A program made the position numbers and the translations under genes. From the NCBI GenBank assembly GCA_003020945.1, contig PXRU01000010.1:62001-126000 (forward strand): DNA of 64,000 nt. Reading direction: 5' to 3'. The DNA is from Halobacteriales archaeon QS_6_71_20 (GTDB lineage Archaea; Halobacteriota; Halobacteria; Halobacteriales; Haloferacaceae). Positions 37,985-45,938 of this stretch are shown in pieces (position 1 is the first letter of the stretch; the number at the start of each line of letters is the position of its first letter). Below the pieces are notes generated by a model. The model did not search any database. It saw only the letters and a program-made list of their open reading frames with translations, and was not told the origin of the DNA.

Positions 37985-38002
37985 TTATACTCAATTATAC
38001 TC
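37985..38002. promoter_or_regulatory. Tandem TTATACTC repeat
   Basis: TTATACTC-AA-TTATACTC, two identical 8-mers spaced one helical turn apart in the divergent region between the winged-helix gene and the PPOX remnant. Could be duplicated TATA boxes or a regulator site. Confidence 0.45.
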
Positions 38003-38297
38003 GACGGCCGAACCGCCCGAGTCGCCGTTCCGGGACGGTTCAAGGGCTCGTGAGACCGGTTCGGACCACTGTCCCGCTTGCGACGGCCGCGGCGCCGACC
38101 GGTCGAGCAGCCGTACGTTCCGGCTCACCGGCAGAACCTCCAACTGATCCACAGGCGACTGCTCGCTCGTGATCCCCGAGTCGCACCTCGACAGCTTCGA
38201 GTCGGAGGCGTTCGCCCACCTCTTGACGGTGATGCCGGACGGGACGCCGCGGGTCACGCCGGTGTGGGTCGACCACGAGGACGCCGAGTACGTACTC

Positions 38298-38349
38298 TTG
38301 ACATCCTCCCACGGCTGAAGCCGTGGGATTCCTCCGGTGGGGATGTTGG
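38298..38349 (-). ncRNA. Predicted 3' end of the TnpB omega (guide) RNA
   Basis: In TnpB systems the guide RNA overlaps the 3' end of tnpB and runs past the right end into the flank. Here that end holds a 9-bp hairpin followed by AGGATGTCAA, so the guide would be PPOX sequence beginning GAGTACGTACTCGG. The 5' limit inside tnpB cannot be seen. Confidence 0.4.
38308..38327. repeat. Right-end hairpin of the IS element
   Basis: CCCACGGCT-GA-AGCCGTGGG, nine-base perfect arms, 10 bp inside the element end. Confidence 0.75.
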
Positions 38350-39666
38350 CTACGCCGTACCCACGGAGGCAAGGTTCCCCTCTCGAGTACTCCGGTTTGT
38401 GCGCTCCTCGTTGGGACTTGCCCTCTCGGGGGAGTGTGGTATCTCCGACCAAACGTGGTCGTCCCACTTGAGGCGCACGGGCCGTGCCATCGACCCTGCT
38501 TCGATGTTCTCGCCAGCCTGTTGTTTGAGAAACGTCCGCGAAGCATCGAGGTCGGCGTGTCCCTCGTAGCCACACGGACACCGGAACACGTCGCCGTTCC
38601 GTTCCGTTTCTTCGCGTTCGGCACACGCCGGACACTCCGCCGTCGTGTACGCTTCTGACCGTATCTCAATCCTGATGCCGTACTCCTCGGCGGTCGTGGC
38701 GAGTCTGTCGATGAACGCGCGATACGCCCAGAACTGGTGCGTTTTCGCGTTCACCCGCGCCGACCAGTATTCCGAGAGAATATCGGTGAGGTCGCCCACG
38801 TAGACGGTCGCCACGCCTTCCTCGTACAGACGCTCTATCAGGTCTCGGACGAGCGCGTCCTGTGCGTGGTCGCGGCGGCGCGTTCGCTTGCGGTAGAGGC
38901 GTCGAATCCGCCGGCTACTGTACCGCCCCTCACGGAGTTTGGACTGCAAGCGAGCGATTTCTTCGGTGGTTTCGTGGAAGCGAGCGAACAGGTCGCGGCC
39001 CTCGTAGAGGTACTGCTGGCCGGTCGTGGTCGTACAGGCGACGAGGTTGTTCGCGCCCACGTCCAGCGCGGCTTCTTCCGAAGCCAGTAGTGAATCCTGT
39101 CGAGAGTCGGGAACGGTAACAGGCTGAATGGCTCTGAACGTGTCGTCCACCTCGTCATAGTGCAGCTCCAACCGGCCCCGATCGCCGTCCCACTTCGGGT
39201 CGCCAGCGACTTCCAACCGCAGGCGGTCGTGGTAGCCGAGCCCGTACTCCTCTTTCAGGTCTTGGCCCACCGGGATTTCGAGGCGACTGCGCTCGCCGGT
39301 TTCCAGCGTGTACTGGTCGTTGCGGATGTACGTCCGCAACTCTCTACCGTCGTCCTCGTTGCCCCAGTAGCCGGGTGGAGCGGTGTCCTCACCGTCTTCT
39401 TGAGCGGCGAAGAATGATCGCCATGCCTCGCTGTTCTTGCGGATGGCTTGTTGGGCGGTGGCGGAGCCGAGGATGTCGACGTACTGCTTGCGGTAGTCGT
39501 CGGTGTCCCACACAGATTCGCCGTCGAAGAACTGCTGGCGACGCTCGTAGTTCAACTCGTTCCACAGGCTGGCGGAGGCGTCCAACAACTCGTGGAGCAG
39601 TTGCTCGTCCTTGGTGGAAAGCGGGCGCACCGCGAACGTGTTGGTTCGCCTCACGACAATAGACAT
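38350..39666 (-). CDS. tnpB: TnpB, RNA-guided endonuclease-type protein
   Basis: 438 residues from ATG 39666. N-terminal helical region, RuvC-I Asp202 (LDVGANN), a helical insert ([24 protein letters not shown]), RuvC-II region VYVGDLTD at 288-295, zinc ribbon C345/C348/C363/C365, and RuvC-III Asp372/374 (HADLDAS). At RuvC-II the usual catalytic Glu (xEDL) is Gly291 followed by Asp292. TnpB uses a guide RNA from the element end to cut DNA next to a TAM, here predicted TTGAC. The C-terminal 50 residues after RuvC-III are polar and probably overlap the guide RNA. Confidence 0.9.
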   Translation of the reverse strand: MSIVVRRTNTFAVRPLSTKDEQLLHELLDASASLWNELNYERRQQFFDGESVWDTDDYRKQYVDILGSATAQQAIRKNSEAWRSFFAAQEDGEDTAPPGYWGNEDDGRELRTYIRNDQYTLETGERSRLEIPVGQDLKEEYGLGYHDRLRLEVAGDPKWDGDRGRLELHYDEVDDTFRAIQPVTVPDSRQDSLLASEEAALDVGANNLVACTTTTGQQYLYEGRDLFARFHETTEEIARLQSKLREGRYSSRRIRRLYRKRTRRRDHAQDALVRDLIERLYEEGVATVYVGDLTDILSEYWSARVNAKTHQFWAYRAFIDRLATTAEEYGIRIEIRSEAYTTAECPACAEREETERNGDVFRCPCGYEGHADLDASRTFLKQQAGENIEAGSMARPVRLKWDDHVWSEIPHSPERASPNEERTNRSTREGNLASVGTA

Positions 39667-39690
39667 TTGTAGTTCTACGTCTAAATGTCT
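39661..39690. promoter_or_regulatory. Inverted repeat over the tnpB start
   Basis: AGACATTT (39661-39668) and AAATGTCT (39683-39690), perfect 8-base arms. The left arm contains the tnpB ATG, the right arm lies 15 bp before the small divergent gene, so one site could control both. Confidence 0.5.
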
Positions 39691-39704
39691 TTTGGACACA
39701 AACG

Positions 39705-39848
39705 ATGCGACCGAACATCGACATCTCGCACACGCTGAACGGGCGCGTGAAAGACTACGCCGAACAGCAGGACGTGAGCCTCGAAGAAGCCTATCGAGAA
39801 ATTATTGAGGCAGGTCTTGAGGCGGTGGAACATCCAGACAGGTCGTAG
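39705..39848 (+). CDS. 47-residue ribbon-helix-helix-like protein of the IS element
   Basis: ATG 39705 to TAG 39846-39848. [20 protein letters not shown] followed by an [17 protein letters not shown] helix: a short beta strand then two helices, as in CopG/Arc-type ribbon-helix-helix repressors. Divergent from tnpB with 38 bp between starts. Likely an accessory or autoregulator of the element (inference). Confidence 0.65.
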   Translation: MRPNIDISHTLNGRVKDYAEQQDVSLEEAYREIIEAGLEAVEHPDRS

Positions 39849-39881
39849 CGCGTGGACTGCCGGACCGTGTTGTCGCTCACA

Positions 39882-39901
39882 CCCACCCCTAAAGGGGTGG
39901 G
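39882..39901. repeat. Left-end hairpin of the IS element
   Basis: CCCACCCCT-AA-AGGGGTGGG, nine-base perfect arms, 16 bp inside the element end. Confidence 0.75.
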
Positions 39902-40245
39902 CTTCCGCTCGCTACGTGTCAACACCGCGCGGGGACGACGAAGGAGCGGAACGTCCGGCGGAACCCGCGAGTGGGCGTCTCGGTGCTCGACCCCGAGGAC
40001 CCGTACCGCTACGTCTCCGTGCGCGGGGAGGCGGAACTCACCGAGGAGGGCGCCGACGACCACATCGACGCGCTCGCGCGGCGACACATGAACGTCGACG
40101 AGTACCCCCACCACGGCGAGGAATCCGACGCTCGCGTGATCGTCCGGGTTCCGACCGACCGGGTCGTGACCGGCGGGTAGCGGGTCGACCCTGTCGCCCC
40201 TCGGGGGCGGCGTTCGGGGGACGGCGGCGAGGGGTATCAGTACCG

Positions 40246-40252
40246 TTTTATC
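40246..40252 (+). promoter_or_regulatory. TATA box of the methyltransferase
   Basis: TTTTATC, centred about 29 nt before GTG 40278. Confidence 0.55.
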
Positions 40253-40277
40253 GCTCCGTCGACCACGCCGTGGTAGT

Positions 40278-40982
40278 GTGAAGGGCCAGGAGTGGTATCA
40301 GGCCGACTCCGTCGCCGAGGAGTACGACGCCAAGCGGTTCTCGAGGGGCGGACGACTCATCGACCGTCGCGAGAAGCGCGCGGTGCTCGAGGCGCTGGCG
40401 CCGGTCGAGGACGAACGCGTGCTGGAGATCGCCTGTGGCACCGGCCGGTTCACCGTGATGCTGGCCGAGCGGGGCGCCGACATCGTCGGGCTCGACATCT
40501 CCGACGCAATGCTGGCGCAGGGGCGGCGGAAAGCCGGCGAGGCCGGACTCGACGACACCGTCGAGTTCATGCGCGGCGACGCGGCACGCCTGCCGTTCCC
40601 CGACGACCACTTCGACGCCGTGTTTGCGATGCGCTTCTTCCACCTCGCGGACACCCCGGCGAAGTTCCTCGCGGAGATGGCCCGCGTCTCGAAGGACGTC
40701 GTCTTCTTCGACACGTTCAGGGGGGCCTCGCTCCGGGTCCTGTACAACTGGGCGCTCCCGATGGGGTCGCGGCTGTACTCCCGCGAGGAGGTCGACCGCC
40801 TCATCGACGGCGCGGGACTGCGGCTCCGGGAGGCCGACCACGACTTCGTGTTCCCGTACGGCTTCTACCGCGAGGTGCCCAACAGCGTCGCCGACCCCTT
40901 CTGGTCGCTCGACGGCGCCATCGGCTCCGCGGCGCTGGGGCGCAGGCTCTCGTCGGTTTCCTACTGGACGGCCGAGGTGTGA
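40278..40982 (+). CDS. SAM-dependent class I methyltransferase
   Basis: 234 residues from GTG 40278. UbiE/COQ5-like Rossmann methyltransferase: VLEIACGTGRFTVMLAERG (motif I), VGLDISDAML, GDAARLPFPDDHFDAVFAMRFFHL (motif II) and VVFFDTFRG. The C-terminal region has Tyr/Phe-rich segments that could form a lid for a lipid or quinone substrate. Substrate unknown. Gap of nine bases to the convergent TRAM gene. Confidence 0.9.
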   Translation: MKGQEWYQADSVAEEYDAKRFSRGGRLIDRREKRAVLEALAPVEDERVLEIACGTGRFTVMLAERGADIVGLDISDAMLAQGRRKAGEAGLDDTVEFMRGDAARLPFPDDHFDAVFAMRFFHLADTPAKFLAEMARVSKDVVFFDTFRGASLRVLYNWALPMGSRLYSREEVDRLIDGAGLRLREADHDFVFPYGFYREVPNSVADPFWSLDGAIGSAALGRRLSSVSYWTAEV

Positions 40983-40991
40983 GGCGACGCC

Positions 40992-41375
40992 TCAGACGGC
41001 GTCGTCGATGACCTCGCCGACGGCGAAGTTGGACTTCACCTCGGCGATCTCGATCTTCACCCGGTCGCCCACCTCGGTGTCGGGGACGATGATCACGTAC
41101 CCCCGCTCGACGCGGGCGATGCCGTCGCCCTGCTTCCCGAGGTCCTCGACCTCCACGTAACGGATCTCGCCGGGTTCCACCGGGGGCTGTGGCCCGTCGG
41201 TCGACGCGGGGTCGCCGCCGGCGTCGTCGCGCTCGATGAGCGCGACCCTGTACACCCGGCCGTCGTCGACGGCCCCGGTCTCGACCTCTCGGCGGGGCAC
41301 CTCGACGACGTAGCGGTCGCTGTCCTCGGTGACCTCGGCGCTGAACAGACAGAGGAGTTCGTCGGAGAGTTCCAC
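40992..41375 (-). CDS. TRAM-domain protein
   Basis: 127 residues from GTG 41375. The C-terminal 60 residues form a TRAM beta-barrel: EIRYVEVEDLGKQGDGIARVERGYVIIVPDTEVGDRVKIEI, which binds RNA. The N-terminal 60 residues are less conserved and contain an acidic loop. Short TRAM proteins are abundant RNA-binding/chaperone-like proteins in archaea. A TATA box (GGTATATGTC, 41411-41420) 41 nt upstream gives a short leader containing GAGGT, a rare Shine-Dalgarno case here. Confidence 0.9.
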   Translation of the reverse strand: MELSDELLCLFSAEVTEDSDRYVVEVPRREVETGAVDDGRVYRVALIERDDAGGDPASTDGPQPPVEPGEIRYVEVEDLGKQGDGIARVERGYVIIVPDTEVGDRVKIEIAEVKSNFAVGEVIDDAV

Positions 41376-41455
41376 GAGTAGATACCTCTACCCCCACCTT
41401 CGGCCGACATGACATATACCTACCGCCGTCGCCGCGGCGCCGCGGTTTCGGCCTG

Positions 41456-42397
41456 TCAGGGAGCGTACTCGCCGTCGAGCGGCCGTCCGTCCGGTCGCTT
41501 CGCCCCCTCGGAGTCGTGGACGACCACCTCGCCGGCCTCGGTCGAGCGCGGCTCGTAGGCGTCGCGGACGCCGATCGCCTCCTCGAGTTCGCGGACGGCC
41601 CGCTCCTTCAGCGCCGCCGCCAGCGACTCGGCGTCCGCGCAGTCGATGTCGCGCCCCAGCCCCTCGCACTCGTGGGCACGTACCGCGCCCGCCGAGTCGA
41701 CTGCCTCGCCCATCGGCCGACTCGTCCCGCCCAGCGCGACCGAGAACGGGTACGTCTCGCAGATGAGCGGCCGGTCGTCGTGGACCGTGCAGGCGCCGAC
41801 CGCGCCGTCGGCTCCACCGGCGTCGCTGTCCCCGGGAGGCGCCTCCGACGCCGCCCGCTCCTCGTAGAAGACGCAGTCGCCGCAGTCGTCCGTCCGGAGC
41901 GCCCACTCGAACGTCTCGCCCTCCGCCCCGTCGGCTCCCGCGGTCAGCCCGTACGGCATCGGACGGGCCACGTCCCGCCAGTCGCGCTCCTCCGTGCCGC
42001 CGGGGGCGTCGCCGTCGGAGGCGTCCCCGCCGGCCCTGTCGCCATGGCCGGCTCCGTCGTCGCTGCCGGGTCCCCTGTCGCCGCCGCTATCCAATTCCTT
42101 GCCGTCGTCGGATCTCCCGTCGCCGTCGGATTCACCGTCGCCCTCGCCCTCGCCATTGGGTCCATCGTCCCCTTCGCCCCCGCCATTGGGTACATCTCCG
42201 CTCTCGCCTCCGGCGTCGGCCCCCTGGAGTCGGCGGATCTCGTCCGGGAACACCGTCGCCGTGTGCGGGTCGTCGGCCTCGCTCCTGCAGCAGGCGCCAC
42301 AGCGGGTGCACTCGAAGCCGATGGTCTCGATGGCGTCGGCGAGCTCCTCGACCGAGAGCTCGCGCGCGTACTCCAGTTCGGTTTCGAGCGACTGCAC
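41456..42397 (-). CDS. YkgJ-type cysteine-cluster (zinc/iron-chelating) protein
   Basis: 313 residues from GTG 42397, set by GTTTAGTC centred 27 nt upstream. Cys pattern FECTRCGACCR near the N-terminus, then DDCGDCVFYEE, GACTVHDDRPLICETYPF: the CxxCxxCC...C...C cluster of the YkgJ family, which binds a metal or Fe-S cluster. Between them is about 90 residues of Gly/Asp/Glu low-complexity repeats (GEGDDGPNGEGEGDGESDGD). Role unknown. Confidence 0.85.
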   Translation of the reverse strand: MQSLETELEYARELSVEELADAIETIGFECTRCGACCRSEADDPHTATVFPDEIRRLQGADAGGESGDVPNGGGEGDDGPNGEGEGDGESDGDGRSDDGKELDSGGDRGPGSDDGAGHGDRAGGDASDGDAPGGTEERDWRDVARPMPYGLTAGADGAEGETFEWALRTDDCGDCVFYEERAASEAPPGDSDAGGADGAVGACTVHDDRPLICETYPFSVALGGTSRPMGEAVDSAGAVRAHECEGLGRDIDCADAESLAAALKERAVRELEEAIGVRDAYEPRSTEAGEVVVHDSEGAKRPDGRPLDGEYAP

Positions 42398-42503
42398 TGG
42401 CGGGTGGTGAGGCTCCCGCGGACTAAACGCCGTCGGCCCGCCGGGTCCGAGCCGTCGGGCAAGGGGCGGGACGCTCGGGCGGCCGGGAGCGAACGTAGCG
42501 ACG

Positions 42504-42510
42504 TTTAAGT
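42504..42510 (+). promoter_or_regulatory. TATA box of the 70-residue gene
   Basis: TTTAAGT, centred 27 nt before ATG 42534. Confidence 0.55.
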
Positions 42511-42533
42511 GTGTTCGGCGGAGTAAGACGGGC

Positions 42534-42746
42534 ATGGCGGTCGACTCCGGCCGGTCATCCGACCCCTCGCGCTCGTCCGAGTCCCGGTTCGAGACGCCTC
42601 CCGGCCTCACCGCCGCGGTGGTCCGCCACGACGGCGAGCCGGACCGGTGTACGGTGTTCCCCGACGACGCCGACGACACGACGCTCGTGACGACGTGGCT
42701 CTCCGTGGACGCGGACTGTCTGGTCGCGCTGGCCGACGCCCGGTAG
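42534..42746 (+). CDS. Small conserved haloarchaeal protein
   Basis: 70 residues: Ser/Arg-rich start, then a compact core GLTAAVVRHDGEPDRCTVFP, DDTTLVTTWLSVDADCLVAL. The core resembles short haloarchaeal proteins recalled as DUF7511 (unverified). A good promoter and typical composition argue for a real gene. Function unknown. Confidence 0.7.
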   Translation: MAVDSGRSSDPSRSSESRFETPPGLTAAVVRHDGEPDRCTVFPDDADDTTLVTTWLSVDADCLVALADAR

Positions 42747-42774
42747 CGCGCCGGTCGCGGGCGACCCCGCCGGA

Positions 42775-43620
42775 TCACGCCGGGGCGACGCGCCCGGCGG
42801 CGGGGTCCCACTCCGCGCGCCCCGCCCGCGCCAGTTTCTCGACGTGGGCGACGACGGTCGCGCGCGCCAGGTCCCGAACGCCCGTCAGGTCCTTCTCGTA
42901 GGCGGCCGCCACCACCCCGTCCACGTCGCGCGCGCCAGCCTCGATCGCCGCGAGCACCCGCCGCTCGCGGGCGAGTCGGTGGTCGATCAGCCGGGCGCAC
43001 GTCGCCCGCGGGTCGTCGATGCGGTCGCCGTGGCCGGGGAACAGCGCCGCCGGGTCGCGGGCGTGGAGCCGTCGCAGCGTCGTGAGGTACGCGCGCATGT
43101 CGCCGTCCGGGGCGGCGACGACGACGCTCCCCTCGGCGACGGCCACGTCGCCGCAGACGACGCCCGCGCTCGTCTCGAAGCCGACGCCGTCGGGGGCGTG
43201 GCCCCCGAGGTCGACGGCGGTCGCGGGGCCGACCCGGTCGCCCGGGCGGAACGTCCGGTCGGGGGCGACGCCGGTCGCGTCGGCGAAGCGGTCGGCGTAG
43301 CCGCGCCGCGCCCAGACAGTCGCGTCCGTCTCGGCGGCGTAGTCGGCGACGGCGCCGACGTGGTCCGGATGCGTGTGGGTGGCGGCGACGTGGTCGGCGA
43401 CCTTCTCGCGGACGACCGTGTCGAGCGTGTCGGCGCGGGCCGCCGGGTCGACGAGCAGCGTCTCGCCGGTGCCGGCCGGCGCGTCGTCCCGCGGTCGCCC
43501 CGCCCCGTGGATCACGTAGGCGTTGGTGGAGCCGCCGGGCGCGCGCGTCTCCACCGGGACGGCGAAGCGGTCGACGTGGGCGTCGGACCGCGGCGCACCG
43601 GTGCCGGGAGCCCCGCCCAT
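42775..43620 (-). CDS. MBL-fold hydrolase (glyoxalase II-like)
   Basis: 281 residues from ATG 43620. The start overlaps the radical SAM stop as TGATG. Canonical THTHPDHVGAV zinc motif, GGHAPDGVGFE, VCGDVAV and FPGHGDRIDDP, followed by a C-terminal winged-helix-like segment (EKDLTGVRDLARATVVAHVEKL) typical of LACTB2/RNase Z-like MBLs. It probably hydrolyses a thioester or similar bond; coupling to the radical SAM gene suggests they act together. Confidence 0.9.
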   Translation of the reverse strand: MGGAPGTGAPRSDAHVDRFAVPVETRAPGGSTNAYVIHGAGRPRDDAPAGTGETLLVDPAARADTLDTVVREKVADHVAATHTHPDHVGAVADYAAETDATVWARRGYADRFADATGVAPDRTFRPGDRVGPATAVDLGGHAPDGVGFETSAGVVCGDVAVAEGSVVVAAPDGDMRAYLTTLRRLHARDPAALFPGHGDRIDDPRATCARLIDHRLARERRVLAAIEAGARDVDGVVAAAYEKDLTGVRDLARATVVAHVEKLARAGRAEWDPAAGRVAPA

Positions 43621-45401
43621 CAGTCCGCGCTCCTCGGGTGCGGCGCGCCGGGGTACTCGGCCTCGGCGTCGACGCCCGGCACGCCGGCGTCGGCGAAGCG
43701 GGCGAGTTCCGCGTCCGCGCCCGCGACGGCCGCGGCCTCCTCGACGCCGGCGTACGGTCGGTTCACGACCAGGTCGCCCGCGGTCCCGCGGCCGATCCCG
43801 GGGATCGCGCGCAGTTCGGCCATCGAGGCGCCGTCGAGGTCGAGCGGGTACGGGACGGCCGTCACCGAGCGGTAGCCCCAGTCGACGACGGCCACGTCGA
43901 CCGTCCGGCCGAGTTCGCGCTCCCCGGGCACCCCGACGAGGATCGGGTACGTGCCGAGCTGTCGTCCGAAGGTGGTGCCGTCCTCGTGGTACTCCAGGTA
44001 CACGTCGGGCAGCACCGTCCCCGTCGGCATCACCCGCTCCAGCATGGGGCGGTCGACCGTCTCGCGGACCGCCCGCTTGTAGCGCTTGAACTCGGCTTTG
44101 TGCTCGCGGGCGAGGTCGGCGCCCGTCTCGGCCATCTCCGTCCCCTCGAACGCCATCACCTGTCGGACGTTCACGCGGCGGAGCATGAGCCCCTCGTCCA
44201 TCACGGCGTCGAGGAACGCCCTGTTGTGCTCGAACGTCTCGGCCGTCTCCCCCTCCAGCCCGTGGACGAGGTTGATCCCCGGGAGGAGCTTCGGCAGTCG
44301 CCGCGGGGCGGCGTCGCCGAAGCTCGGCGCGGTCGCGGGGTCCTCGCCGGGCCGCCAGCCGGCGGCCTCGTTGACGACGCGGACGGCCTCCAGACACTCC
44401 TCGGCGCTGACGAGGAGGTTGTTCGCCTCCCTGACCTCGGGGTCGGCCGACTCCAGGCCGAAGGCGGCGGTGTCGCCGGGCGTGTTGTACCGGGCGATCA
44501 CCTCGATCGCCTCCCGCGACGCTTCCGGGTAGTCGACGATCGTCACGGGGTTCATGTTGTCGAGGTGGAGCGTCCGCAGGTCGGGTGCCACCTCGCGGAC
44601 GCCGCCGTACAGCTGTCGGAGGGCGTCGGGGTTGGGCGCCTCGCCGTCGCCGCCGAACGCGAGGATGTCGGCCTGTCGACCGAGCCGGTAGTGACGGACG
44701 CCGTGGTCGGAGAGCGCGTCCACCTCCGATACCACGTCCGGCGCCGTCCGGAAGTCGGGGTCGCCGTACAGCGGCTCCGTGCAGAACGAACAGCGGTACG
44801 CGCAGCCGCGGGAGGTCTCCAGCTCGGCGATGAGGTACTCCGGGTGGTTGGGGTGTTGCTCGACGACGAACGCGCCCATGCTGGACCACCGGCTCACCTC
44901 GTCGTAGTCGCGGATGCGGTTGCCGAACCCCTCCAGCCCGTTCTCGACGATGTCGTGGGCCGCGGCCTCCACGTCGCCCATCGCGACGAAGTCGTAGTCG
45001 AGATCGTCCCGCTCCATCTCCCGGGCGCCGGCGTTCTCGTCGCCGACGCCGAACCGGACCGGGCCGCCGAGGAGGGAGACGCCGTCGGCGGTCCACGCCA
45101 GCTCCCGCACCTCGTCGGGTTCCGCGGGCGTGCCGCCGACGTACTTCCCGGGGACGGTCATCCCGCCCACGTAGATCATGAGGTCGGCGTCGGCGACGTC
45201 GGCGCGCTTCCGGCACTCCTCGCGGAGTTCGTCGATGGTGTGGTAGGCGACGTTCGACTCGGGAACGCCCGCGTCGACGAGCGCGCCGGCAGTGAACCGG
45301 GGGTACGTCGAGACGTACGGCGGCACCCCGAAGTGCGCCGGCTCGTCGACGTAGCCGTCGACGATCGTGACGGAGAGCTCCCGTGGATCCGGCGCTGTCA
45401 T
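43620..45401 (-). CDS. Radical SAM protein with C-terminal helix-hairpin-helix
   Basis: 593 residues. N-terminal B12-binding-like Rossmann region (VTIVDGYVDEPAHFG..., MIYVGGMTVPGKYVGG), radical SAM Fe-S site SRGCAYRCSFCTEP (CxxxCxxC), a TIM-barrel core, a TRAM-like beta region, and a C-terminal HhH (MAELRAIPGIGRGTAGDLV). This organisation matches archaeal radical SAM proteins of unknown substrate. GCTTTAGC is centred about 26 nt upstream of the ATG. Translationally coupled to the downstream MBL hydrolase. Confidence 0.9.
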   Translation of the reverse strand: MTAPDPRELSVTIVDGYVDEPAHFGVPPYVSTYPRFTAGALVDAGVPESNVAYHTIDELREECRKRADVADADLMIYVGGMTVPGKYVGGTPAEPDEVRELAWTADGVSLLGGPVRFGVGDENAGAREMERDDLDYDFVAMGDVEAAAHDIVENGLEGFGNRIRDYDEVSRWSSMGAFVVEQHPNHPEYLIAELETSRGCAYRCSFCTEPLYGDPDFRTAPDVVSEVDALSDHGVRHYRLGRQADILAFGGDGEAPNPDALRQLYGGVREVAPDLRTLHLDNMNPVTIVDYPEASREAIEVIARYNTPGDTAAFGLESADPEVREANNLLVSAEECLEAVRVVNEAAGWRPGEDPATAPSFGDAAPRRLPKLLPGINLVHGLEGETAETFEHNRAFLDAVMDEGLMLRRVNVRQVMAFEGTEMAETGADLAREHKAEFKRYKRAVRETVDRPMLERVMPTGTVLPDVYLEYHEDGTTFGRQLGTYPILVGVPGERELGRTVDVAVVDWGYRSVTAVPYPLDLDGASMAELRAIPGIGRGTAGDLVVNRPYAGVEEAAAVAGADAELARFADAGVPGVDAEAEYPGAPHPRSAD

Positions 45402-45627
45402 GGTCGCGTGTGGACGGCCGAGCGGCTAAAGCCGTGCGGTCCGGGGTCGGACCCCTGTCCTCGCCGGCCGCGATCCCGTCCCCGCCTGGCGGCCAGGCAT
45501 TGTCGGAGCCGTCGCCAGAACTGTCATTGGAGCCGTCGCCGAAGCTGTCGCCGAAGTCACCACTGGACCCGGGGCCGGGGTCGTCCTCGGAACCCGGGTC
45601 GTCGTCGGCCGGGGACGGGGCGCCGCC

Positions 45628-45873
45628 TCACCAGCCCCCGTGCGGGTTCGGGTCGTCGCCCGCGGCGTCGAGCCCGGCGACGCTCTCCTCGATACCGCCC
45701 ACAAGTGCCGCCTCCTCGTAGGTGAGCCCGCGTCCCTCCTCGAGGACCGCGAGCAGGTCGTCGACCGTCCGCGGCGGGTCCGCGACGGTCCCGTCGGTCT
45801 CCCGTCGTTCCGCCCGGTCGGCCTCGCGCCGGGCGCGCCGGTCCCGCTCCGCCTGCCGCCGTGTCGTGCGCAT
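45628..45873 (-). CDS. Small basic/acidic hypothetical protein
   Basis: 81 residues from ATG 45873: Arg/Glu-rich helix (RRQAERDRRARREADRAERRE) then VDDLLAVLEEGRGLTYEEAALVGGIEESV. No domain is recognised. After its TGA (45628-45630) the same frame stays open for about 60 further acidic Gly/Ser/Asp-rich codons. The gap 45402-45627 to the radical SAM gene holds only that stretch. Confidence 0.55.
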   Translation of the reverse strand: MRTTRRQAERDRRARREADRAERRETDGTVADPPRTVDDLLAVLEEGRGLTYEEAALVGGIEESVAGLDAAGDDPNPHGGW

Positions 45874-45938
45874 GTGTGACACACCCCGTGCGCGTGTCTC
45901 GCGCCCGTCGGCTTCAGTGTTGGGTCGCTCGGGACGGA

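Larger units (their letters stand above)
38298..39917. mobile_element. IS200/IS605-group (IS1341-type) element, tnpB only
   Basis: 1620 bp. Contents: tnpB on the minus strand and a divergent 47-residue gene; no tnpA. Each end has a subterminal hairpin. On the minus strand the element is preceded by TTGAC and ends in TCAA, with no target duplication, as expected for this group. Boundaries were set by restoring the interrupted PPOX codons. Lacking tnpA it needs a transposase in trans. Confidence 0.88.
38169..40180 (+). pseudogene. Pyridoxamine-5'-phosphate oxidase-like gene split by an IS element
   Basis: 5' part 38169-38297 (GTG start; IPESHLDSFESEAFAHLLTV, GTPRVTPVWVDHEDAEYVL) and 3' part 39918-40180 (VNTARG, then KERNVRRNPRVGVSVL and a V-x-V-RGEAEL core, ending DRVVTGG). 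The two parts join in frame at L|V when 38298-39917 is removed. A separate one-base loss near 39937-39941 shifts the frame between NTARGR and KERN, so the gene has two lesions. It belonged to the PPOX/FMN-binding split-barrel family common in haloarchaea. Confidence 0.85.

Noticed and set aside
39849-39917. CRISPR-like repeat at the IS end
   Set aside because: A single hairpin only; no repeat-spacer array.
42775-45216. Single 813-residue minus-strand protein
   Set aside because: The N-terminal part is an out-of-frame read of the radical SAM gene; the true MBL start is at 43620 with TGATG coupling.
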